NCBI GenBank assembly: GCA_038327685.1
Contig: JBBQLH010000002.1
Span: 1-64,000, forward strand
Origin: DASQFQ01 sp038327685
Lineage (GTDB): Bacteria > Actinomycetota > Thermoleophilia > Solirubrobacterales > Solirubrobacteraceae
DNA length: 64,000 nucleotides
Reading direction: 5' to 3'
Within the stretch, counting starts at the first letter, position 1, and each line of letters begins with the position of its first letter. This document shows, in pieces, positions 41,057 through 49,788 of the stretch. A program made the translations under genes and the position numbers. The notes beneath the pieces were generated by a model. The model saw only the letters and a list, made by a program, of their open reading frames with translations. It did no database searches and had not been told where the DNA came from.

Positions 41057-42628
41057 ATGGCAATGCGAACGCAGCTGCACCAGATCGTCGCCCAGATGGC
41101 GGCGAAGCGGCCCGACGCGCCGTCGCTGACGATCAAGGACACGACCCTGAGCTACAGCGAGCTCTGGGACGAGGCGCGCGCGTTCGCCGCCGGGTTGGCC
41201 CGCATCGGGCTCGGTCGCAGCGAGCGCGTTGCCATCTACCTCGACAAGCAGATCGAGACGGTGGCGTCCGTGTTCGGTACCTCGGCGGCCGGCGGCGCAT
41301 TCGTCCCGGTCAACCCGCTGCTGCGCCCCCAGCAGGTCGGCTACATCCTCGACGACTGCAGCGTCCGAGTGCTCGTGACGTCGGCGGAGCGGCTCGAGAC
41401 GCTCGGCGACGAGCTCGAGCGGTGCGCATCGATCGAGCACGTGATCGTGGTGGCCGGAGGGCGCAAGCCCTCCGGGGAGCGGGTGTACGCCGTCCACTCG
41501 TGGGACGACTTCCTGGACACGGCCGACGCGCCCGAGCCCAACCTGATCGACCTCGACATGGCGGCCATCTTCTACACGTCGGGCAGCACGGGGAAGCCCA
41601 AGGGCGTCGTCCTCTCCCACCGCAACCTGATCGTCGGCGGCGAGAGCGTCAGCCACTATCTGGGCAACCACGAGGACGATTGCATTCTCGCGGCCCTGCC
41701 GCTCAGCTTCGACGCCGGGTTCAGCCAGCTGACGACCGGGTTCACGGTCGGGGCCCACGTCGTGCTGGTCAACTACCTGCTGCCGCGTGAGGTGGTGGGG
41801 CTCTGCGCCGAGCACCGGGTCACCGGTCTCACGTGCGTGCCGCCGCTGTGGCTCCAGCTTGCCGACCAGACCTGGCCGGCGGAGGCAATGAGGAGCGTGC
41901 GCTACTTCGCCAACACGGGCGGTCGGATGCCGAAGTCGACGCTCGACCGGCTGCGCGCGATCTTCCCGCGCGCGAGGCCCTTCCTCATGTACGGGCTCAC
42001 CGAGGCGTTTCGCTCGACCTACCTCGACCCCGCCGAGGTGGACCGCCGGCCCGACTCGATCGGCAAGGCGATCCCGAACGCCGAGATCCTCGTGGTGCGC
42101 GAGGACGGCTCCCTCTGCGATCCGGACGAGCAGGGCGAGCTGGTCCACCGCGGAGCGCTCGTCGCGATGGGCTACTGGAACGATCCGGAGCGGACCGCCG
42201 AGCGGTTCAGGCCGGCGCCGAGCCGTGACGGCGCGATCTGCACCACCGAGACGGCGGTCTTCTCGGGCGACCTCGTCCGCCGTGACGAGGAAGGGTTCCT
42301 GTACTTCGTCGGGCGCAAGGACGAGATGATCAAGACCTCGGGCTACCGCGTGAGCCCGACCGAGATCGAGGAGGTCGCATACGGCACCGGACTCGTCGGC
42401 GACGCGGTCGCGCTCGGCGCGGACGACGAGCGTCTCGGACAGCACATCGTGCTGGCCGTCAGCCCCGCCAACGGCCATGTCGACCCCGATGAGCTGCTGG
42501 CGGTCCTGCGCCGCCAGCTTCCGCGGTACATGGTGCCCAAGCACGTGGTGGTGCGGCCCTCCCTCCCACGTTCGCCGAACAACAAGTTCGACCGCAACCT
42601 CCTTCGGCAGGAGCTGGCGGAGCGATGA
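41057..42628 (+). CDS. Acyl-AMP/acyl-CoA ligase, exosortase-A-associated-like
   Basis: The 523-residue ANL-family enzyme has the P-loop FYTSGSTGKPKGVVLSH (about 170), the YGLTE motif (about 315), the hinge SGDLVRRDEEGFLYFVGRKD and the C-terminal catalytic Lys in NNKFDRNLL. It activates a carboxylate as an adenylate and passes it to a thiol. With the decarboxylase downstream (ATGA overlap) it matches the pair described beside exosortase A systems (TIGR03098/TIGR03099), from memory. The likely acceptor is the acyl carrier protein at 46.1 kb. CAGGAGG precedes the ATG. Confidence 0.85.
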   Translation: MAMRTQLHQIVAQMAAKRPDAPSLTIKDTTLSYSELWDEARAFAAGLARIGLGRSERVAIYLDKQIETVASVFGTSAAGGAFVPVNPLLRPQQVGYILDDCSVRVLVTSAERLETLGDELERCASIEHVIVVAGGRKPSGERVYAVHSWDDFLDTADAPEPNLIDLDMAAIFYTSGSTGKPKGVVLSHRNLIVGGESVSHYLGNHEDDCILAALPLSFDAGFSQLTTGFTVGAHVVLVNYLLPREVVGLCAEHRVTGLTCVPPLWLQLADQTWPAEAMRSVRYFANTGGRMPKSTLDRLRAIFPRARPFLMYGLTEAFRSTYLDPAEVDRRPDSIGKAIPNAEILVVREDGSLCDPDEQGELVHRGALVAMGYWNDPERTAERFRPAPSRDGAICTTETAVFSGDLVRRDEEGFLYFVGRKDEMIKTSGYRVSPTEIEEVAYGTGLVGDAVALGADDERLGQHIVLAVSPANGHVDPDELLAVLRRQLPRYMVPKHVVVRPSLPRSPNNKFDRNLLRQELAER

Positions 42629-43848
42629 CCGACGGACTCGCGACCGGGGTGGGGCCGGGCGTCTGCCGCGAAGTCGGCGGGGTGCCACTCGACCTTCTCG
42701 CCGAGCGTGTCGGATCGACACCGTTCTTCGCCTACGACAGGCACCGACTCACCGAACGGGTCGCGTCCCTGAGAGCCGCCCTGCCGGACGATGTCGAGCT
42801 CGGCTACGCGATCAAGGCGAACCCGATGCCGGCGGTGGTCCAGCATCTGAGCGGACTCGTCGACTCGTTCGACGTCGCCTCGGGCGGAGAGCTCAGGGTG
42901 GCGCTCGACACTCCGATGCCGGCCGAGCGGGTCAGCTTCGCCGGCCCCGGAAAGACGCCCGCCGAGCTGAGCCAGGCGATCGCCGCGGGTGCGACGATCG
43001 AGCTCGAGTCCGAGACCGAGGCGGCCCGGGTCGTGGAGGCCGGCGAGCGGCTCGGGGTCCGGCCGCGGGTCGCCGTCCGCGTCAATCCCGACTTCCGGGT
43101 CAAGGGCTCGGGGATGCGGATGGGCGGCGGACCCCAGCAGTTCGGAGTCGACGCTGAGCGGGTGCCCGCCCTGCTCGCAACCCTCGCGCGGGCCGACCTC
43201 GAGCTGCTCGGATTCCACATCTTCGCCGGCTCGCAGAACCTCAATGCGGAGATCCTCTGCGAGGCGCAGCGGGCGACCGTCGCCCTCGCCTTGCGCCTCG
43301 CCGAGGACTGCCCGGCGCCCGTCCGATACCTGAACATCGGCGGCGGTTTCGGGATCCCCTACTCCGACCGCGACTCGCCGCTCGATCTCGACGCGATCGG
43401 CGAGAACCTCGCAGGCCTGATGGCGGATGCGATCCGCCCCAACCTCCCGGCCGCCCGTGTGGTCGTCGAGCTCGGTCGCTACATCGTCGGCGAGTGCGGG
43501 GTCTACGTGACCCGGATCGTCGATCGCAAGGAGTCGCGCGGCAAGCTGTTCCTGGTCGTCGACGGTGGACTCCACCACCAGCTCGCCGCCTCGGGCAACC
43601 TCGGCCAGGTGATCCGCCGCAACTATCCGGTCGCGATCGCAGGCCGCGCTGCCGACGTGGACACGGAGCAGGTCACCGTCGTCGGCTGCCTGTGCACGCC
43701 GCTGGACCTGCTCGCCGACGACGTCGCCCTCCCGCGGGCTGAGATCGGGGACCTCGTCGTCATCTTCCAGGCGGGCGCGTACGGGCTCACCGCCAGCCCG
43801 ACGGGCTTCCTCAGCCATCCCGCTCCGGTTGAGGTGCTGGTCTCATGA
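42625..43848 (+). CDS. PLP-dependent (fold III) amino-acid decarboxylase, DAP-decarboxylase-like
   Basis: The 407-residue product matches the Orn/DAP/Arg decarboxylase group 2: PLP lysine in GYAIKANPMP (about 62), FDVASGGEL, HIFAGSQNLN, the phosphate-binding NIGGGFGIPY and a VVELGRYIVGECGVYV strand. The conserved Cys-containing loop reads GCLCTPLDLLADD. It resembles LysA but lies in a polysaccharide locus beside an acyl-AMP ligase, as in exosortase-A-linked clusters, so a specialised role in making or loading an amine or amino acid is more likely than lysine synthesis. Coupled on both sides by ATGA overlaps. Confidence 0.85.
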   Translation: MTDGLATGVGPGVCREVGGVPLDLLAERVGSTPFFAYDRHRLTERVASLRAALPDDVELGYAIKANPMPAVVQHLSGLVDSFDVASGGELRVALDTPMPAERVSFAGPGKTPAELSQAIAAGATIELESETEAARVVEAGERLGVRPRVAVRVNPDFRVKGSGMRMGGGPQQFGVDAERVPALLATLARADLELLGFHIFAGSQNLNAEILCEAQRATVALALRLAEDCPAPVRYLNIGGGFGIPYSDRDSPLDLDAIGENLAGLMADAIRPNLPAARVVVELGRYIVGECGVYVTRIVDRKESRGKLFLVVDGGLHHQLAASGNLGQVIRRNYPVAIAGRAADVDTEQVTVVGCLCTPLDLLADDVALPRAEIGDLVVIFQAGAYGLTASPTGFLSHPAPVEVLVS

Positions 43849-45011
43849 TGGTGGTGGTGGTTGGGTTGGCGGTGGTGGTCGGGCTTCCGGGGCTGGCGGC
43901 TGCGGCGCATCTGGGTGTGCTGGCGGCGGGCTCGGTCTTCTATCGCCAGCGCCGCTCGGGGGGCGAGGAGGAGATCGCGTTCCTCGTGCTCATCCCTGCC
44001 CACAACGAGGAGGTGGTCATCGGCCGCTGCCTCGAGGCCATCCGCGCGGACCTGCGAGCGCGCGATGTGATGCTGGTCGTCGCCGATCGCTGCAGCGACG
44101 CGACAGCGGCGATCGCCCGCCGGTTCGGCGCCCGCGTACTCGAGCGCGACCCGGACCAGCCGCCCGGTCGCGCAGCCGCCCGCCAAGCCGGCCTGGAACA
44201 CGCGCGCACGCTGGAATGGGACGCGGTGGTGATGCTCGACGCCGACTCGGTGATCGCACCGGGATTCCTCGACGCCTGCCAACAGACCCTCGCCGCCGGC
44301 GCCGACGCCGTCCAAGCCCGCAGCGAGAGCACCCGCGGACACACGCTGGCCAGCGAGGCCTCCCTCGCCGCCTTCGCCCTGCAGGGCATCACCCTTCCCC
44401 GCGGCCGCGACCGCCTCGGACTCTCCGTGCGCCTCCGCGGCACCGGCATGGCGATCCGCCGGCCCCTCGCCCTCGCGCACCGCTTCCGCGCCCCCGCCTC
44501 CGAAGATCTCGTCTTCACCCTCGACCTGATCCTGGCCGGCACCCGCTGCCGACACGTCGACAGCGCCCGCCTGCGCTCCGAGGGCGAAAACCGCTGGAGC
44601 ACCTTCGGCAGCCAGAAAGTCCGCTACGAAGCCGGACGCATGGCCGCCGCACGCGCCTACGTCCCACGCCTCCTCAAACGCGCAATCGAGCACCGCGACC
44701 CCGCCGCCCTCGAAGCCGCCTGGTTCCTCGCCACCCCCCCATTCGCGCTCGCCACACTCAGCCTGCTCAGCGCACTCTCCCTCACCACCATCGCCCACGC
44801 CTGGACGCTCGCCGCGACCTTCGCCGCCGCGCTGCTCACCCTCACCCTCGTCATCCTCACCGGCCTCATCCAGGCCCGGGCCCGCCCCCGCACCTGGCTC
44901 GCACTGCTCGCCGCCCCCTGGTACCTCGCCTGGAAAACCATCATCCAACTCCGCGCCCTCGCCAGCGTCCTCCGACGCGACGACTACTACCCACCCACCG
45001 CACGCGCCTAG
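43845..45011 (+). CDS. Membrane glycosyltransferase family 2
   Basis: The 388-residue product has an N-terminal hydrophobic anchor, a GT-A domain (FLVLIPAHNEEVVIGRCLEA, VVADRCSDAT, the metal-binding VVMLDADSVI, and ASEDLVFTLDLIL as the acceptor-site acidic motif) and two or three C-terminal helices. It is a processive or lipid-linked type of polysaccharide synthase. The second half is markedly C-rich on the coding strand compared with neighbours, a codon pattern that may mark a different origin. It starts in the decarboxylase stop (ATGA); the tandem ATGATG leaves the exact start open. Confidence 0.88.
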   Translation: MMVVVVGLAVVVGLPGLAAAAHLGVLAAGSVFYRQRRSGGEEEIAFLVLIPAHNEEVVIGRCLEAIRADLRARDVMLVVADRCSDATAAIARRFGARVLERDPDQPPGRAAARQAGLEHARTLEWDAVVMLDADSVIAPGFLDACQQTLAAGADAVQARSESTRGHTLASEASLAAFALQGITLPRGRDRLGLSVRLRGTGMAIRRPLALAHRFRAPASEDLVFTLDLILAGTRCRHVDSARLRSEGENRWSTFGSQKVRYEAGRMAAARAYVPRLLKRAIEHRDPAALEAAWFLATPPFALATLSLLSALSLTTIAHAWTLAATFAAALLTLTLVILTGLIQARARPRTWLALLAAPWYLAWKTIIQLRALASVLRRDDYYPPTARA

Positions 45012-45073
45012 CGCGCCGCGGCCGGACTCGGGACACGGCTATGTGGGCGCGACTACAGACAAGGAGGCGGCTG

Positions 45074-46075
45074 ATGGTGACGGCGCTGCCCCTCCTCGTG
45101 GCACTCGGATTCGTGGTCGCGGTCGCGCGGCCGGGGACCGATCCGGCTGTTGAGACGTCAGCCAAGGGGGCTCCCGCCCGCAACGGTCATCGCGCCGAGC
45201 TCCGGGCAGCCACGTATTCGCGCGACCGCGCGAGCCGGCCGAGCCCCGCTCGCAAGGGCTACCGGTTCCCGAACCGCAAGACGACCGGGGTACCGCACGG
45301 GTGGGCGCCGCGGCGGACGCGCGCGAGCGACCTCACCGTCACCCGGGCGGGGACCGTCGTGCGGGACACCCGGTTCACGAACGGGGCCAACATCATCGTC
45401 AAGGCCAGGGACGTCACGATCCGGCGCGTCGACATGCAGGGCGGGATGGTCACGAACCAGTCGGGGTCGAACTGCGGCACCGGGCTGCTGGTGGAGGACT
45501 CGACCTTCGAGCCTGCCAAGGGACAGCCCTACGTCGGCAACGACAGTCCGGCCATCGGAGAGGGCGGCTACGACGCGAGGCGCGTGGAGATCTGGAAGCG
45601 GGGCGAGGGCTTCCGGGCGTCCGACTGCGGGCAGGTCAAAATCACGGACTCGTTCGCGTACATCGTGGGCGATACTCCCGATTGCGGCCGAGACCTGCAC
45701 TCGGACGGGGTCCAGGGCTATTTCGCGAAGGGCATGACCCTTCGCAACGCGACCCTCATCTTCGGCAACGATTGCGGAACGTCTCCCTACTTCATCGGCT
45801 ACGGCCCTGGTTATCCGTCCGAGCCGCCGATCAACACCGGCACCTACATCGTGGATCGTCTCCTCGTGGCGGGTGGCGGTTATGTGTTCCGCCAGGGCGT
45901 CCCCGCCTCCGTGACCGGGCTGCGCATCGTCGACAAGTCGTGGCTGTATGGACCGATCGACAACGCGTGCCCGGCCATCTCACGGTGGGAGGCCAAGATC
46001 GTCAAGGTCGACTCCCACTATCGAATCACGCGCGTGGTCCGCAACCAGCGTTGCAACACCAACACGAGGGACTAG
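45074..46075 (+). CDS. Secreted beta-helix-like protein (paralogue of the 49.8-kb gene)
   Basis: The 333-residue product has a signal peptide or anchor (VTALPLLVALGFVVAVA) and a C-terminal domain of short strand repeats (GTVVRDTRFTNGANIIVKA, VTIRRVDMQGGMVTNQ, LLVEDSTFEP). These resemble the right-handed beta-helix of pectate-lyase-like proteins. A conserved SDGVQ segment and paired Cys residues recur in its paralogue. No catalytic residues are certain. It probably binds or cuts the polysaccharide made here. ATG at 45074 is chosen for the strong AAGGAGG site 6 nt upstream; an ATG at 45041 is possible. Confidence 0.75.
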   Translation: MVTALPLLVALGFVVAVARPGTDPAVETSAKGAPARNGHRAELRAATYSRDRASRPSPARKGYRFPNRKTTGVPHGWAPRRTRASDLTVTRAGTVVRDTRFTNGANIIVKARDVTIRRVDMQGGMVTNQSGSNCGTGLLVEDSTFEPAKGQPYVGNDSPAIGEGGYDARRVEIWKRGEGFRASDCGQVKITDSFAYIVGDTPDCGRDLHSDGVQGYFAKGMTLRNATLIFGNDCGTSPYFIGYGPGYPSEPPINTGTYIVDRLLVAGGGYVFRQGVPASVTGLRIVDKSWLYGPIDNACPAISRWEAKIVKVDSHYRITRVVRNQRCNTNTRD

Positions 46076-46101
46076 CTGGAGGAACGAGTCGGCGTCGGCC
46101 G

Positions 46102-46377
46102 TCAGCGGGACTTCGCGGCGACGAAAGCCGCCAGGCTCCCGATCGTCTCGAAGACCTCGGCGGTGACGTCCTCGTCCTCCACCGTGATGCCGAAGCGACG
46201 CTCGAGCTCGACGACCAGCTCGAGGACGGCCAGGGAGTCGAGCTCCGGAATCGAGGTGAGGGACGTCTGCGCGTCCAGGGCGCCGGCGCGATCCTCGATG
46301 GCCAACGTCTTGATCACGACGGCCCTGACGTCGGCGACACCGATCGTCTGGTTCGTGCCCATGGAAGAGGTGCTCAT
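46102..46377 (-). CDS. Acyl carrier protein
   Basis: The 91-residue acidic protein has the four-helix ACP pattern and the phosphopantetheine attachment Ser48 in ELDSLAVLELVVELE, followed by FGITVEDEDVTAEVFETIG. It differs from the FabD-cluster ACP by context: it lies on the minus strand just behind the LamG gene (1-bp gap) within the polysaccharide locus. It is the probable carrier for the acyl-AMP ligase at 41 kb. AcpS at 33.1 kb could activate it. Confidence 0.88.
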   Translation of the reverse strand: MSTSSMGTNQTIGVADVRAVVIKTLAIEDRAGALDAQTSLTSIPELDSLAVLELVVELERRFGITVEDEDVTAEVFETIGSLAAFVAAKSR

Positions 46378-46378
46378 G

Positions 46379-47817
46379 TCAAATCAACGCACCGGGACCG
46401 GCCGGTCTTGCGCGCCGGCTGCGCCGCAGACTCAGCAGGCCGGAGGCTGCGAGCATCAACCCGAGCGCGGCCGCGCGGACGACGCCGCCGGCGTCGCGCG
46501 GCAGGGGGAGCGCGGCCGGATCGACGATGGAGATGATGGTCACAGCGGCAAACGCGGCTGAGAGTACGGACATGCTCACCCGCTCGTCGCGATGAGACGA
46601 GGTGGCTCCGCACCAGATCGCGACCAGCGCGGCCCCGATCAACGTATCCGACGGCGCGAACGCGACATCGACCAGGGATCCGGCCACGAACAGCGCGATC
46701 GGCCAATACCAGCGCCTTCGGCCCTTGGCCCGGGGGGCATGGCCGCGGGCGAGCCCCAACCCGATCGAGGCGACGAGGATCACCAGCACGAAGCGCAGGC
46801 GATCGAGCCTCTCGAGGAGGCGGGCGCTCTCGCGGCCGCCTCCCGCCGTGAGGAAGTAGGCATCGGTCTGGCGAGCGAGTACGGTGCGCCAGCCGGATTG
46901 CCATTCGCTGGGCATGATCCACGCCATCAGGGTCATGCCGGTCCCGAGGTTCAGAGAGGCCGCCGGGGGCACGCGCACCACCTCGCCCGCGCCTTCGAAG
47001 CTCATGCCGGGCCCGAAGCGGCCGGCGCTCGTCCATTTCGCTCCACGGATCGTGCCGGTGTTCCCGTTGCCCGACGCGTCGGTCGCGGTCCGTCCCCCGC
47101 CGGCGTCGAATCCGTACGCCGCCGCGAGCCCCGCCGAGGCGGGGCCGGCGCGGCCTGAGATCGGTGTCGACATCGCGGCCCGCACCTCCGAGGGGCGAGC
47201 GCTCGGCGGTAGACACGCAGTTCGTCGATCACGCCCTGGAAGTACTCCCCGTAAGGGCGGTTGCCGCCGATCCACAGGGGATCCGTCGTCCTCAGGACGG
47301 TCCCGGACACCGATCGGCTCGACACCTCGAGGCCGTCGACGTACAGGCGGTACTTCGCCCCGTCGTACGTCGCCGCGAGATGCGTCCAGCGGCCAACCGG
47401 CTCCGCGCGCAGACCATCCACATGCTGCGTGTTGCCGCCGAACGTCCCTCCCCCGGCCGGGACGAGCGGCGAGCCGATCCTCGGATCGAGGATGCCGGCC
47501 AGGAGCAGCGCGCCAAGCACGATTGCGGAGACGGCGGCTCCACGGCCGCCCGCCCACCGCCTCCGCTCCGGTCGGGCCTCGCGCGCGCGGGACCGGGAAG
47601 CGGCAAGCGCGAGGGCTATGAGCGGAAGGGCGGGAAGGTCCGCCGCGTCGACACCATGCTGCTCGGAGAGCGCCAGGACGGTCGGGCCGTGCCACGGCTC
47701 CAGCGTGAGGAAGCCGCACGCAGCCACCAGCAGGAAGGCGACGAGCGCAGGGCTCTCGCGGCCTGGCCCGGGGACGAGACGGCGGACTGGGCTAACCGAT
47801 GTCCGCGTGGCTGGCAC
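46379..47817 (-). pseudogene. LamG-like membrane protein, frameshifted and with the LamG halves in swapped order
   Basis: Two frames are needed. The first (GTG at 47817) encodes membrane helices and the C-terminal half of a LamG jellyroll (PVGRWTHLAATYDGAKYRLY, then YFQGVIDELRVYRRAL). At about 47190, in a run of four C on the coding strand, a one-base loss shifts the frame. The continuation (SEVRAAMSTPI, then AAYGFDAGGG, DASGNGNTGTIRGAKW and MTLMAWIMPSEWQSGWRTV) is the N-terminal LamG half, followed by four or five helices to the stop at 46379. Restored, it would have about 479 residues. The shift could be genuine decay or a sequencing error. Confidence 0.7.
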
Positions 47818-47832
47818 GACCGTACGCGCCGG

Positions 47833-48522
47833 TCACCGCCATTGCTTGACCCATCGCTTGGCCCTGTCCGCCGGCGACACGGTCTCACCGCAGCCGTTCA
47901 ACATCCGCGTTATGGACTCCGCCGAGTCGCCCCGGCGCACCGTGTTGCGTGCGACGAGCCAATCCGTCGAGCTCGCCGTCCCACCATCGCTCGTGTAGAC
48001 GCGCTTGAACCCCGCACCGCGCAGTGCCCTCAGAGTCCGCCGGTCATACGCCCCGAACGGACAAGCGGCCGTGTCGACCGTTGCCTGCGACGCGTCCTCC
48101 AAGGCCTGCTTCGCCTGAAGGATCTCGCGATCGATCGCCGGCCGACCCAGCCTCCGCCACCGCACGTGATCCATCCCGTGCGACCCGAGCGACATTCCCG
48201 CCAGGCGCAGCTCGCGAATGTCGTCCTCGTCGACAAACCCGGGAGTCCCGAATCGCGCGGGACAGATGAAGAACTGCGCTCGCAGCCCGCGCTGTACCAA
48301 CTCGGGCAGCGCCTCGGTCACATCGGAGTAGTTGCCGTCATCGAAGGTCAGGCGCACATCGCCGCGACCGGAGACCGCGTCGAGAATCTCGACGAACTGC
48401 TGCCGGTCGACGCAAACGTCCTCCTCGCCGTCAGTCAGCTCGCGCTTCGGCTTCCCGATGGAGTGGAAGTTCAGCACGATCATGGTGCCCAGCATCGCGA
48501 GGTCCTGCGGATGCAAGATCAC
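47833..48522 (-). CDS. Polysaccharide deacetylase (NodB/CE4 family)
   Basis: The 229-residue product has the NodB motif 1 LTFDDGN, with the catalytic and metal-binding Asp pair, and motif 2 SHGMDHV, with the two metal-binding His. It also has CPFGAYD as motif 3. It removes N- or O-acetyl groups from a sugar polymer. No signal peptide is visible, which is unusual for an extracellular CE4 enzyme; it may act in the cytoplasm on lipid-linked units. GTG at 48522 overlaps the preceding glycosyltransferase stop (GTGA); ATG at 48495 or 48483 are alternatives. LamG gene follows after 15 bp. Confidence 0.85.
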   Translation of the reverse strand: MILHPQDLAMLGTMIVLNFHSIGKPKRELTDGEEDVCVDRQQFVEILDAVSGRGDVRLTFDDGNYSDVTEALPELVQRGLRAQFFICPARFGTPGFVDEDDIRELRLAGMSLGSHGMDHVRWRRLGRPAIDREILQAKQALEDASQATVDTAACPFGAYDRRTLRALRGAGFKRVYTSDGGTASSTDWLVARNTVRRGDSAESITRMLNGCGETVSPADRAKRWVKQWR

Positions 48523-49505
48523 GGCGTGTGAACCGGGCTCGGCGATTTCGAGAGCTCCCTCGGATGCACCGACAAGGGGCTCCACGGCGAGTGCGGAGGG
48601 GGCGACAGGCCCAGAAGCGTCCTCAGCGCCGCCCCATGGGCCTCCCTGCGGCGTCTTCCGAGCTCCCCGCGCCGCGAGCAGACGAACCGAAGCGAGTGCC
48701 GCAGGAGAGCGGTTCCGAAGTAGAGCGCGCGATGCGTCCGCGAGAAGTGCTTGCGCGCGTAGAGGATGCGACTGTGCGCGCTGAGGCTCTCGACGCTCGG
48801 CTGGACGCCGACCTTGGCGCCGTAGTGAAGGATCGTCATCCACGGGAAGTGGCGGATCTCCCAGCCCGCGCTGCTGATCCGCCAGCAGAAGTCGGTCTCC
48901 TCGGAGTACATGAAGAAGCGCTCGTCCATGAAGCCCGCACTCTCGATCGCCTCACGCCTGGCGAGCATGAACGACCCGCTCGTCCAATCGCACTCGAGCT
49001 CGCGGTCATAGGCCCCCGGCTCGAGTTCGCGCTCGCCCAGCCACCGCGGGCGTCCGGGCAAGCGCTCGGCCGAGAGAGCGTCGCCGAGCGCCCGAAGCGC
49101 GTTCGGGAAGCGACGGATCGTCATGTCGAGGCCACCCTCACCGTCCACTTGGCGCGCCCCGACCAGCCCGACGCCGGGGCGCTCATCCATGCGCGAGACG
49201 AGGTCGCTCAGGCTTCCTTGCAGGATCTCCGTATCCGGATTCAGGAAGAGCACGTAGCGGGCGTCGCACGTCATGAGACCGCGGTTGTTCGCGTAGGCGA
49301 AGCCGCGGTTCTCGCATCCGATCAGCCGAACGTCGCGGAAGTCCGCGACGATGTCCGCGGTGGCATCTCGCGAGCCGGCGTCGACCACGACCACGTCCGC
49401 ATGCAGCGATCCCATGTGCTCGAAGACGCTGCGCAGACAGGCCGCGACGTAAGGCGCGCTGTTGTATGCGACGACGATGACGGCGAGGTCGTCCAAACCG
49501 GTCAA
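48519..49505 (-). CDS. Glycosyltransferase family 2, rhamnosyltransferase-like
   Basis: The 328-residue GT-A protein shows AVIVVAYNSAPYVAACLRSV, VVVVDAGSRDAT, NRGFAYANNRGL and the metal-binding FLNPDTEI. The later GSFMLARREAIESAGFMDERFFMYSEETDFCWRI region is typical of rhamnosyltransferase-like GT2 enzymes. It likely adds a sugar to a lipid-linked repeat unit. The TTG start at 49505 is the first in-frame start before the core. It heads the minus-strand run with the deacetylase, LamG gene and acyl carrier protein. Confidence 0.87.
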   Translation of the reverse strand: MTGLDDLAVIVVAYNSAPYVAACLRSVFEHMGSLHADVVVVDAGSRDATADIVADFRDVRLIGCENRGFAYANNRGLMTCDARYVLFLNPDTEILQGSLSDLVSRMDERPGVGLVGARQVDGEGGLDMTIRRFPNALRALGDALSAERLPGRPRWLGERELEPGAYDRELECDWTSGSFMLARREAIESAGFMDERFFMYSEETDFCWRISSAGWEIRHFPWMTILHYGAKVGVQPSVESLSAHSRILYARKHFSRTHRALYFGTALLRHSLRFVCSRRGELGRRRREAHGAALRTLLGLSPPPHSPWSPLSVHPRELSKSPSPVHTP

Positions 49506-49788
49506 TCAACGCGAGGTCCGCGCACGTTCTTTCGTCGCACGCGCGACTGAAGGCCGGGCCACCGCGGCGCACGTCCCGGCGTCGGCCCTTATAGTTGCCG
49601 CGGGCTCTCAGGGAGTCATGCCCGCGCGGGCGACCTCCGAGGGGTCGCACGTCCTGGCGAAATTCATCGCCGTGATCGTTGGAGCCGAAAACCGGCCCGT
49701 CGGTCACGCGCCGGTGAGTGGGCGACTGCGGCGCCTGGATCCGGCATGAACCGCAACGACGCGGCACAAGCTGAGGAGAACGCCCCGA
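49506..49788. promoter_or_regulatory. 283-bp divergent intergenic region
   Basis: The region separates the minus-strand glycosyltransferase run from the plus-strand secreted-protein gene and should contain both promoters. CTTATAG near 49590 reads TATAAG on the minus strand and is a possible -10 box for a leadered minus transcript. GAGGAG just before 49789 is the ribosome site of the plus gene. I see no other recognisable element. Confidence 0.35.

Noticed and set aside
42625..43848. Housekeeping diaminopimelate decarboxylase (lysA)
   Set aside because: The fold fits, but the location between an acyl-AMP ligase and a glycosyltransferase, with stop-start coupling to both, argues for a pathway-specific enzyme. 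Not fully excluded.
45074..46075. A fused 748-residue glycosyltransferase-beta-helix protein from one long open frame
   Set aside because: The first 400 residues of that frame are an Arg/Pro-rich shadow of the GT2 gene. A strong ribosome site at 45.06 kb marks a separate start.
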